A stretch of DNA of 64,000 bases from Proteiniphilum sp. UBA5384 (GTDB lineage Bacteria > Bacteroidota > Bacteroidia > Bacteroidales > Dysgonomonadaceae). The notes under the pieces are model-generated. The model was not told the DNA's origin, made no database searches, and saw only the letters and a list, made by a program, of their open reading frames with translations. A program made the position numbers and the translations under genes. Positions within the stretch are counted from its first letter, which is position 1, and each line of letters starts with the position of its first letter. Below are positions 8,614-15,180 of this stretch, in pieces. The stretch covers positions 62,001 to 126,000 of the forward strand of contig NZ_DHOS01000062.1 of the NCBI RefSeq assembly GCF_002410825.1, read 5' to 3'.

Positions 8614-8642
8614 TTTAGATATACTTTTGGTATATCTAAAAT
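8598..8642 (+). promoter_or_regulatory. Promoter with a 13-bp palindromic operator over its -7 box
   Basis: A -33 element TTTG (8598-8601) lies 20 bases ahead of a -7 box TACTTTTG (8622-8629), which fits the Bacteroidetes sigma-A consensus and spacing. A perfect 13-base inverted repeat (ATTTTAGATATAC at 8612-8624 and its complement at 8630-8642, five-base spacer) frames the -7 box. This arrangement fits autorepression by the ribbon-helix-helix protein encoded from 8665. Repression is inferred. Confidence 0.72.
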
Positions 8643-8664
8643 ACAATAAAAAGGAGACGATCTT

Positions 8665-8796
8665 ATGAAAAATCTATCTTTAAAGCTCGATGATGCTATT
8701 TATCAGGAGACAGAATTGGTATTGAAAGAAATCAAGACTTCCAGAAATCGTTATATCAACGAGGCACTGCAGGAGTTAAAGATGACTGCGATATAA
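8665..8796 (+). CDS. Short ribbon-helix-helix (CopG/MazE-like) antitoxin, C-terminally truncated
   Basis: This 43-residue product begins MKNLSLKLDDAIYQETELVL and continues KTSRNRYINEAL, the beta-strand plus two-helix pattern of a ribbon-helix-helix DNA-binding domain. RHH antitoxins partnering MazF/PemK toxins are normally about 70-85 residues, with a C-terminal toxin-binding tail. Here the tail is replaced by a few unrelated residues, and the frame ends just where a MazF C-terminus begins in another frame. DNA binding may survive but toxin neutralisation probably does not. A strong promoter with a palindromic operator lies upstream, and AAGGAG (8651-8656) lies eight bases before the ATG. Confidence 0.7.
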   Translation: MKNLSLKLDDAIYQETELVLKEIKTSRNRYINEALQELKMTAI

Positions 8797-8912
8797 TGGT
8801 CGACCAGCTAAGGGCTATTGATAACAAACGCTTGACAAAGAAAATAGGGAAACTCCCCAAAGATCTTTCACAAAAGGTCATAAGAAACACACAAATCGTT
8901 CTGGGCATTTAA
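8763..8912 (+). pseudogene. MazF/PemK toxin C-terminal remnant
   Basis: The frame reads AGVKDDCDIMVDQLRAIDNK and continues RLTKKIGKLPKDLSQKVI to a TAA at 8910-8912. This is the characteristic C-terminal third of MazF/PemK mRNA interferases (DQxRAIDxxRL). The N-terminal two thirds with the catalytic Arg and the barrel are missing. Its 5' end merges into the RHH antitoxin reading frame near 8763-8772. The simplest explanation is one deletion removing the antitoxin tail and toxin head. An ATG at 8796 overlaps the antitoxin stop and could translate the last 38 residues, but these would lack a catalytic core. Confidence 0.75.
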
Positions 8913-8928
8913 CACGTTACAATATCAT

Positions 8929-9798
8929 ATGAACAGTAGGAATATTCTCTTTTTATTCGCCTTTTTAATGGGGATAAGTTGCATAACAAGCAGAAATAGC
9001 GCAAACTTAACACCCGCTGAACGCCAGATAAAAAACGCCGACTGGCATACAACTACACTATCTGATGGCATCAGGTGGAAACATTTTCATTTTGATACAC
9101 TTTTTTCGGCTAAACAGTATATAACGCTGTTTGATGTGAATCTAAGCAAAGATATCCGGGTTGATATTCCCTACGTATCCGAAGGATTCATAAAGACCAG
9201 TGAGGTCGCGGCCGATTCCAACGCGATAGCTGCCATAAATGGAAGTTTTTTTGATATGTCCAAAGGAGGATCGACTGTTTTCTTCAAAAAAGATGGGAAA
9301 GTTATCAACCATACAAAAGAGAGTTTCAATCCCTACAGGGAGAATGCAGGCTTTGCGGTCGATAAATCAGGCAAAGTGTCCATCATCCGACGCCCGTCTG
9401 ATGATACCGATGGTTGGGAGTCCGTGGAAGCGCAGCACCTATTGACTTCGGGGCCGCTCTTAATTGATGAAGGAAAACCGGTAAAGCAACCGGATCAGCC
9501 ATTTAATACGAACCGGCATCCACGCACTGCGGTCGGGATCACAAAAGACAAACACCTTATTTTATTGACTGTAGATGGTCGCTCGACCAATTCCTATGGC
9601 ATGTCAATCGCGGAACTTACAGAAGTAATGCGGGCTTTAGGATGCATACAGGCGATGAATCTGGATGGAGGTGGATCTACTACTGCATGGGCGAAAGGAT
9701 ATGGTGTTGTAAACTATCCTTCCGATAATAAAAAATTCGATCATGATGGCGAAAGAAATGTAGCTAATGCTATTGTGATCATGAAAAGTAAAAAGTGA
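8929..9798 (+). CDS. Phosphodiester glycosidase family (NAGPA-like) lipoprotein
   Basis: This 289-residue lipoprotein (Cys18, GISC) has the phosphodiester glycosidase domain: AAINGSFFD (residues 101-109), NRHPRTAVGITKD (195-207), TVDGR (214-218), MNLDGGGSTT (243-252) and ERNVANAI (275-282). In mammals this domain uncovers mannose-6-phosphate by removing alpha-GlcNAc from a phosphodiester; bacterial members are linked to phosphodiester-bridged sugars or exopolysaccharides. Here it follows the toxin-antitoxin remnant by 16 bases and runs in the PUL direction. With the MBL genes upstream it hints at a phosphate-containing or otherwise decorated glycan. It may have belonged to the same operon before the island inserted. 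Confidence 0.9.
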   Translation: MNSRNILFLFAFLMGISCITSRNSANLTPAERQIKNADWHTTTLSDGIRWKHFHFDTLFSAKQYITLFDVNLSKDIRVDIPYVSEGFIKTSEVAADSNAIAAINGSFFDMSKGGSTVFFKKDGKVINHTKESFNPYRENAGFAVDKSGKVSIIRRPSDDTDGWESVEAQHLLTSGPLLIDEGKPVKQPDQPFNTNRHPRTAVGITKDKHLILLTVDGRSTNSYGMSIAELTEVMRALGCIQAMNLDGGGSTTAWAKGYGVVNYPSDNKKFDHDGERNVANAIVIMKSKK

Positions 9799-9819
9799 AG
9801 AGTAAAAACTAAAAATAAA

Positions 9820-10686
9820 ATGAAAATGAAACGGCATCTTTTTTTTCTTTGGACATTTTCCATCTTGTTTACAATCAGTGCATCGTCGCAGGACACAATC
9901 AGGGTGTTGGCTATCGGGAACAGTTTTTCTCAAAATGCCATAGAGAACTATTTGTACGAACTGGGACAAGAGGAAGGAATTACGTTTATTATCGGGAATC
10001 TATATATTGGCGGCTGTTCCCTGGAAAGGCACTGGAACAATGCGACAAACAACAAAGCGGATTATTCATACCGTAAAATAGACAGTAACGGAGAGAAGAC
10101 GGCAACTCCTGAAACATCACTGTTGCAAGGAATAGCCGATGAGAAATGGGATTATATCAGTTTTCAGCAAAATAGCGGCAATTCGGGGATAATTGACACC
10201 TATTTCCCATACTTGCGTCAATTGACGACTTTCGTAAAGGAAAACGCCACCAATCCGAATGTTGAATTTATTTTTCACCAGACCTGGGCATATGCCAAAG
10301 ATTCGAATCACAATGAATTTCCCAAATACAACAATGATCAGCAACAGATGTATAGAGCCATCGTGAAAACGTCACGGAAAGCCGCACATAAAGTCGGCAT
10401 AAAAATGATTGTCCCCGCTGGAACGGCTGTCCAGAATGGAAGAAGCAGTTTCATCGGTGATCGTTTTTGTCATGACGGATACCATCTGACTCAGGATTTG
10501 GGTTGTTATACTGCCGCCTGCACATGGTTCGAGACTTTAAGCGGTAAATCAGTCGTCGGAAATCCTTTTGCGCCCGCGACAATCACTCCACTGGAAGTAC
10601 TCACAGTACAACGGGCTGCCCATCAGGCTGTCGCAAAGCCCTTCAAAGTAACTTCAGTAAGATTAACTTCCAATAATAAAAAATAA
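9820..10686 (+). CDS. DUF4886 SGNH-hydrolase-like secreted protein
   Basis: This 288-residue protein has a cleavable signal peptide ending near ASSQ (residues 21-24) and no lipobox. The DUF4886 domain starts IRVLAIGNSFSQNA (block I of SGNH hydrolases with the nucleophile Ser), followed by YIGGCSLERHW, QQNSG near 116-120, and GDRFCHDGYHL near 213-223 carrying the Asp-x-x-His catalytic pair. SGNH enzymes remove acyl esters from sugars; the substrate here is unknown. It follows the phosphodiester glycosidase by 21 bases and is the complete counterpart of the broken DUF4886 gene at 6362-6871. A strong terminator follows about 58 bases after its stop. Confidence 0.85.
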   Translation: MKMKRHLFFLWTFSILFTISASSQDTIRVLAIGNSFSQNAIENYLYELGQEEGITFIIGNLYIGGCSLERHWNNATNNKADYSYRKIDSNGEKTATPETSLLQGIADEKWDYISFQQNSGNSGIIDTYFPYLRQLTTFVKENATNPNVEFIFHQTWAYAKDSNHNEFPKYNNDQQQMYRAIVKTSRKAAHKVGIKMIVPAGTAVQNGRSSFIGDRFCHDGYHLTQDLGCYTAACTWFETLSGKSVVGNPFAPATITPLEVLTVQRAAHQAVAKPFKVTSVRLTSNNKK

Positions 10687-10744
10687 AGATAGCACCTGTG
10701 GATAGGCCTTGGTTCTGAGCGTATAAGAAACAACGTAATCTTAC

Positions 10745-10783
10745 AAAAAACACGGAAGAACCGATTGGTTATCCGTGTTTTTT
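10745..10783 (+). terminator. Terminator between DUF4886 gene and fbaB (usable from both sides)
   Basis: AAAAAACACGGA (10745-10756) pairs perfectly with TCCGTGTTTTTT (10772-10783), giving a 12-bp stem with A and T tracts on both sides. The two flanking genes converge, so it can serve both. A second hairpin, ACTTTTTC (10787-10794) with GAAAAAGT (10812-10819) and an inner CCGG pair, follows on the fbaB side. Confidence 0.85.
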
Positions 10784-10845
10784 AATACTTTTTCTGTCCG
10801 GCCCCCTTCCGGAAAAAGTATACAATCCGTTAAGAGTACAAATCG

Positions 10846-11904
10846 CTATGCTAAAGTAATTTCATTGTCCAGATAAACATCCTGAATGGAATGGATCAGT
10901 TCCACGCCATCCTTCATTGGTTTTTGGAAAGCTTTGCGACCGCAAATCAATCCTATTCCCCCGGCGCGTTTGTTCACTACGGCGGTATAAACTGCCTCGG
11001 ACAGGTCGCCCTGACCGTGCGATTCTCCTCCTGAATTGATCAAGCCTATCCGTCCCATATAACCATTAATCACCTGGTACCGGCAAAGATCGATCGGATG
11101 CTCCGAACTTAATTGGTCATACATGCCGGGATTCGTTTTGGCAAAGCCAATTGCTTTAAACCCTCCGTTATTGGTCGGCAGTTTCTGCTTGATGATGTCC
11201 GCTTTGATTGTCACGCCAATATGATCGGCCTGACCGGTCAGATCCGCCGCACTGTGATAATCCGTACCATCTTTCTTAAAATCATTATTACGGAGATAGC
11301 ACCATAAGATAGTGCCCATCCCCAATTCATGAGCATACTCAAATACCTCTGCAATTTCCACAATCTGCCGGCGGCTCTCTTCCGACCCGAAATAAATAGT
11401 TGCCCCTACTGCGGCAGCTCCTAAATTCCAGGCCTCCTTTACTGTACCAAAAAGAATCTGATTATAAGAATTGGGATATGTCAACAATTCATTGTGATTC
11501 ATCTTGACTACAAAAGGAATCTTATGAGCATATTTTCGGGCTACCGAAGCCAATACGCCAAAGGTAGAGGCAACTGCGTTACAATTCGCTTCAAGCGCCA
11601 GTTTTACAATATTTTCAGGATCAAAATAAATTGGATTGGGCGAAAAAGAAGCACCGGCCGTATGTTCGATTCCCTGATCGACGGGTAATATAGACAGGTA
11701 TCCTGTATTGGCGAGACGGCCATTTCCAAAAAGGCGTTGCAGATTATTCAGGACGGGGATATTCCGGTCTGAATCAATCCATAGCCTGTCAATAACATCC
11801 GGTCCGGTGGAATGGATCATTGACTTATCAACGGTTTTACTTACATGATTGAGAAGATATTCACTTTGATCTCCTAATAACTGGGTAATAGTAGAATGTG
11901 CCAT
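10846..11904 (-). CDS. fbaB: Class I fructose-bisphosphate aldolase, DhnA/FbaB type
   Basis: This 352-residue enzyme interconverts fructose 1,6-bisphosphate with dihydroxyacetone phosphate and glyceraldehyde 3-phosphate in glycolysis and gluconeogenesis. The conserved blocks are LPVDQGIEH (residues 73-81), FVVKMNHNE (131-139), the Schiff-base Lys in GVTIKAD (K234) and NSGGESHGQGD near the C-terminus. Length and order match E. coli FbaB and its Bacteroidota orthologues. It is a single-gene transcription unit on the minus strand, bounded downstream by a bidirectional terminator. It is a core metabolic gene and separates the first PUL from the next block. Confidence 0.96.
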   Translation of the reverse strand: MAHSTITQLLGDQSEYLLNHVSKTVDKSMIHSTGPDVIDRLWIDSDRNIPVLNNLQRLFGNGRLANTGYLSILPVDQGIEHTAGASFSPNPIYFDPENIVKLALEANCNAVASTFGVLASVARKYAHKIPFVVKMNHNELLTYPNSYNQILFGTVKEAWNLGAAAVGATIYFGSEESRRQIVEIAEVFEYAHELGMGTILWCYLRNNDFKKDGTDYHSAADLTGQADHIGVTIKADIIKQKLPTNNGGFKAIGFAKTNPGMYDQLSSEHPIDLCRYQVINGYMGRIGLINSGGESHGQGDLSEAVYTAVVNKRAGGIGLICGRKAFQKPMKDGVELIHSIQDVYLDNEITLA

Positions 11905-12010
11905 AGTTGAATGAATTTATATTGATAATAACTAATATCAATCAAACAAACGGCACAGGGATTGGTTCAATAAATAGGATGATTTTCAGACTATGGCATA
12001 ACCCGAAAAG

Positions 12011-13066
12011 TTACTGATACTGGATATAGACGGGATGAGGCTGTAACTTCAGAATTTCAGCCGGCGTAAGCATCCGGTGCGGCGGACGTTTCACATCGTT
12101 ATCATAAAAGAGTTTAAATCCTGCAAACTGTACCGGTTCCTTGTAAACGTACTGCCTATAGGTATCGTATTTCAACTGGGGTCCTCCCCATCCATCCATA
12201 TTAATAACGATCTGCACCTCCGGTCTGAGGATGATATCCCGATAGTGGGTCACCATCCCTCGTGTGAACCGGTGTACGATAAGCATCTTTGGGGGTAGAC
12301 CATGTTTACGCACTAGTTTAGCAAGGTATTCTGTACAGAAATTGATGTCTCCGGCATCGTACGTGCCGATCTTCTTTCCGGGTGGCGTGCCGTCTTTCAT
12401 TGAAAACTCGGGATCGATGCCCAAATGCACATGCGGCATTTTCAGATATCTTTCTAACAGCGGCACCTCTTCTTCCACCGTGCTGAGTGCTACCTGAATA
12501 TCGAGGAACAGGAGTGCATCACCCATTTCTGCGATTGCCAATGCAGAATCAATCTGCGCTTCGGGCATACGGTATCGGTATTTACCATCACTCCATGGCG
12601 ATCCCTGCGCCACTACGGCTATATAATGAATTGCCGGCCGCACGGGTGTATCCGGATCGGCAGACTCCCAGGCATCCACTTCTTCATTCAATTGTTGCCA
12701 GACTTCTTTCGGAGGATATTTTCCCAGAATACCCATATTTTTAGAGTATAAATTTCCGTAATATGCCACTACACGATTGTAAGGAAGTACGGCTCCTTTA
12801 AGCGGTAATGGCTGGTCATCCACCGGCCATAGTCCGGTTGTATCGCCATTGGCAATGTGCGAGAGCCTTTGCAGGTATCCTGTCTCTTCAACAGTTTCCG
12901 GCTCTTCCTTTATGTGTATATTGTCAGTTTGTTCTTCCCCCTCTTCCATCGGAATGTTGTCACACTGGGGCGGTCTCTTGGAACCTGATCCCTCCCCGCG
13001 ACATGCGATCAACAGGGAAAAACTTACTACAAACAAAATCAGGATACGGATAAAAGAATGTGTCAA
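12011..13066 (-). CDS. TIM-barrel-like lipoprotein of unknown function
   Basis: From the TTG at 13066 this gives a 351-residue lipoprotein with a hydrophobic leader FIRILILFVVSFSLLIAC. The frame stays open to an ATG at 13264, but a Bacteroidetes -7 box at 13094-13101 lies inside that extension, so the shorter start is preferred. The mature part alternates short hydrophobic strands with helices (LLFLDIQVA, VHLGIDPEFSM, MLIVHRFTR, IVINMDGWGG, FAGFKLFYDND, PVYIQY), suggesting a TIM barrel with acidic residues at strand ends. That is glycosidase-like, but no family is recognised and no catalysis is claimed. An acidic linker rich in Glu follows the lipidated Cys. It is divergent from the sigma gene of the first tandem PUL. 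Confidence 0.65.
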   Translation of the reverse strand: MTHSFIRILILFVVSFSLLIACRGEGSGSKRPPQCDNIPMEEGEEQTDNIHIKEEPETVEETGYLQRLSHIANGDTTGLWPVDDQPLPLKGAVLPYNRVVAYYGNLYSKNMGILGKYPPKEVWQQLNEEVDAWESADPDTPVRPAIHYIAVVAQGSPWSDGKYRYRMPEAQIDSALAIAEMGDALLFLDIQVALSTVEEEVPLLERYLKMPHVHLGIDPEFSMKDGTPPGKKIGTYDAGDINFCTEYLAKLVRKHGLPPKMLIVHRFTRGMVTHYRDIILRPEVQIVINMDGWGGPQLKYDTYRQYVYKEPVQFAGFKLFYDNDVKRPPHRMLTPAEILKLQPHPVYIQYQ

Positions 13067-13093
13067 AATATCAAATGTTTGGATTTGCGGTTG

Positions 13094-13101
13094 CAAATGT
13101 A
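13094..13101 (-). promoter_or_regulatory. -7 box TACATTTG for the TIM-barrel-like lipoprotein
   Basis: On the minus strand TACATTTG matches TAnnTTTG. A TTTG lies upstream at 13118-13121 with a 16-base gap, shorter than the usual 19-21. The expected start of transcription is near 13087, about 20 bases ahead of the preferred TTG start. Confidence 0.45.
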
Positions 13102-13271
13102 TATGTTTTTTAGCATACAAAGGATTTTTTTTGAATTTATAGCGAAATTCCACAAACATAGAAGACAAATTCACAATCCCTATAATTATAGATATTATTT
13201 TTCTCTTATATGAAGAATTAATAACATGCAAAAGAAAAACGTCAAAATTTACCGGTTTTTTCAATTATTTG

Positions 13272-13279
13272 TATATTTG
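13272..13279 (+). promoter_or_regulatory. -7 box TATATTTG upstream of the first ECF sigma gene
   Basis: TATATTTG matches the Bacteroidetes TAnnTTTG -7 box, with no clear -33 TTTG upstream. It would start transcription near 13286, about 60 bases before the preferred sigma start. This suggests the sigma gene is read at least partly by the housekeeping sigma factor. Confidence 0.5.
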
Positions 13280-13347
13280 CAGATTGCAAATTGTCAATGA
13301 TTAAATTCATAACTTCATTATGCCACATAATCACGGCTGATACTAGT

Positions 13348-13911
13348 ATGAACCAAAATTTTGCACATAAAGAAGAGAAACTCCTCGAAAAGAAATTTGA
13401 AGCGTTTTTTATGCATTACTTTCCCAAGGTGAAGAATTTCGCATGGAAATTAATAAAATCGGAAGAGGATGCAGAAGACGTGGCACAGGAGATTTTTCTG
13501 AAACTATGGAAAACACCTGATTTATGGAATAAGGATACCACGGCCTTCGACAGTTATTTGTATAAAATGACGAAAAATAAGGTGATTGACCTGATGCGAC
13601 AGAGGTACAACGAACCGGATCACTTCATACATGAGCCTCTTGATACAGGCATGACTGAAATTGCACAAGACGGTGTTCCCCTATCCGACATTTACTATAA
13701 AGAGATTCGTTTAATGCTTAAGCTGGCACTTGAACAAATGCCGGAGCAACGCCGAAGAATTTTTGAAATGAGCCGCGAGGCCGGGATGACCAACCAACAA
13801 ATCGCCGATCGGCTTCACCTCTCTATCCGGACAGTAGAACATCATATCTATTTGGCATTATCAGAATTGAAAAAAAAGTTAATTTTTACAGTTTTATTGC
13901 CTTTTCTTTAA
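13348..13911 (+). CDS. ECF sigma factor of the first tandem PUL
   Basis: This sigma-70 family ECF protein (187 residues from the ATG at 13348) has region 2 (YFPKVKNFAWKLIKSEEDAE then DVAQEIFLKLW) and region 4 with the helix-turn-helix MTNQQIADRLHLSIRTVEHH. In Bacteroidota such factors pair with a FecR anti-sigma and a SusC carrying an STN domain to switch on the PUL when the glycan is being imported. An earlier in-frame ATG (13297) would add an N-terminal stretch absent from the paralogue at 25149, so 13348 is preferred. FecR follows after 127 bases. Confidence 0.92.
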   Translation: MNQNFAHKEEKLLEKKFEAFFMHYFPKVKNFAWKLIKSEEDAEDVAQEIFLKLWKTPDLWNKDTTAFDSYLYKMTKNKVIDLMRQRYNEPDHFIHEPLDTGMTEIAQDGVPLSDIYYKEIRLMLKLALEQMPEQRRRIFEMSREAGMTNQQIADRLHLSIRTVEHHIYLALSELKKKLIFTVLLPFL

Positions 13912-14038
13912 GTAGTCATTCATTCTTTCACGTAATATAGGGTAGAAGTGTCCCTGAGAAAAAGTGCTCTCCTGAATTTCAGGGCTTATAAGGGGAATTA
14001 AAGATAATATAATAGAGGGAATGATATAATAACGGAGG

Positions 14039-15022
14039 ATGGACTATTTTAAACGAATTATAGACTTTTTCACAAGGGGAAAGTTCTCCGAATCAGGTAT
14101 GCAGGCGTTCTACGAATGGCTTTCCGACGAGGCGTACTCAGAGGAGAAAGACCAAACACTGAAAGCTTTTTGGGATCAGACATATCATAAAGCGGATGCC
14201 AAGACACGGGAATCATGGAAGACTTTCAGAAGAAAAGCCGGTATGAAAGATAAAACACCCCATATACGGGTCAGGATATGGCAGTCGGCAGCCGCCGTCC
14301 TTCTGGTGATATCCCTCTCCGCAGTATATACGGCCTATAAGTTTCACGAAAATTCATCTTCTATCGATCTTATAGAACAATATGTGCCCGTAGCAACCAC
14401 AGACCGGGTGGTATTGCCCGACGGAAGTGAGGTACACCTTAATTCCGGGAGTATGCTTCTTTATCCGGAAGAGTTTACGGGCAATAGTAGGAGTGTATAC
14501 CTTTCCGGAGAAGCCAATTTCAAAGTGAAGCAAAATAAAGAGAAACCCTTTATCATCAAATCGAATGACTTCCGGGTGACGGTGCTGGGTACCGAATTCG
14601 ATATGCTGGCATATCCGGAAGATTCACTCGTGCGGGTAACCTTATTCACCGGAAGCATAGAGGCATCCTACAACAATCTGGACGAACATACCATTCTTAC
14701 TCCCAACCAACAGCTGGTTTACAATAAGATATCAGGCGCATCCTATATCCACCATCCCGATATAGAGGATGTTACTGCCTGGCAACGAGGAGAAATTGTT
14801 TTCAAGGGCACTACTCTCAACGAAATCATTACCGTATTAAAAAGAAAATATCCTTATGAATTTGTCTACTATCCAGAACAACTCAGTAATGACACATATA
14901 CATTCAGATTCAAGGATGATGCACCCGTGAAAGAGGTGATGGAAATTATTTCACAAGTGGTGGGTTATATCAGATATCGTATTGTCGACAACACATGCTT
15001 TATAGAAAGCATATCAAAATAG
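14039..15022 (+). CDS. FecR-family anti-sigma factor with DUF4974 domain
   Basis: This 327-residue inner-membrane protein has a cytoplasmic N-terminal sigma-binding part, one membrane helix at about residues 81-100, a periplasmic FecR domain (residues about 120-215: DRVVLPDGSEVHLNSGS, VYLSGEANFKV, FRVTVLGTEFDM) and a C-terminal DUF4974 region (FKGTTLNEIITVLKRKYPYE). It holds the ECF factor inactive until the STN domain of its SusC partner signals from the outer membrane. A GGAGG lies directly before the ATG, unusual for this genome. The STN-bearing SusC follows 158 bases later after a structured leader. Confidence 0.93.
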   Translation: MDYFKRIIDFFTRGKFSESGMQAFYEWLSDEAYSEEKDQTLKAFWDQTYHKADAKTRESWKTFRRKAGMKDKTPHIRVRIWQSAAAVLLVISLSAVYTAYKFHENSSSIDLIEQYVPVATTDRVVLPDGSEVHLNSGSMLLYPEEFTGNSRSVYLSGEANFKVKQNKEKPFIIKSNDFRVTVLGTEFDMLAYPEDSLVRVTLFTGSIEASYNNLDEHTILTPNQQLVYNKISGASYIHHPDIEDVTAWQRGEIVFKGTTLNEIITVLKRKYPYEFVYYPEQLSNDTYTFRFKDDAPVKEVMEIISQVVGYIRYRIVDNTCFIESISK

Positions 15023-15180
15023 TTATTCACATTTAAATTTTATTACATGGATACATCATAAAAAATAAAAAAACCGGAATAAAGCGGCTACTCTATTCCG
15101 GACAATCAGCACTAGAGGATAAACTCTCTCATTAAAAAACTAAGTGTCTAACCTAACGCTAAAGAAAAGACATCAAATTT
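15023..15180 (+). promoter_or_regulatory. Conserved hairpin-rich leader between fecR and susC (copy 1)
   Basis: This gap shares four ordered blocks with the equivalent gap in the second PUL: ATGGATACATC (15047-15057); a hairpin of CCGGAATA (15074-15081) and TATTCCGG (15094-15101); a small AGAG/CTCT hairpin (15114-15127); and TCTAACCTAACGCTA (15147-15161), ending 19 bases before the ATG. No TAnnTTTG box is evident, so an ECF-dependent promoter, an attenuator or an RNA-level control element is possible. Conservation in non-coding sequence argues for function. Confidence 0.6.

Noticed and set aside
13067..13264. N-terminal extension of the TIM-barrel-like lipoprotein
   Set aside because: A -7 box at 13094-13101 lies inside it, and the signal peptide only makes sense from about 13066.
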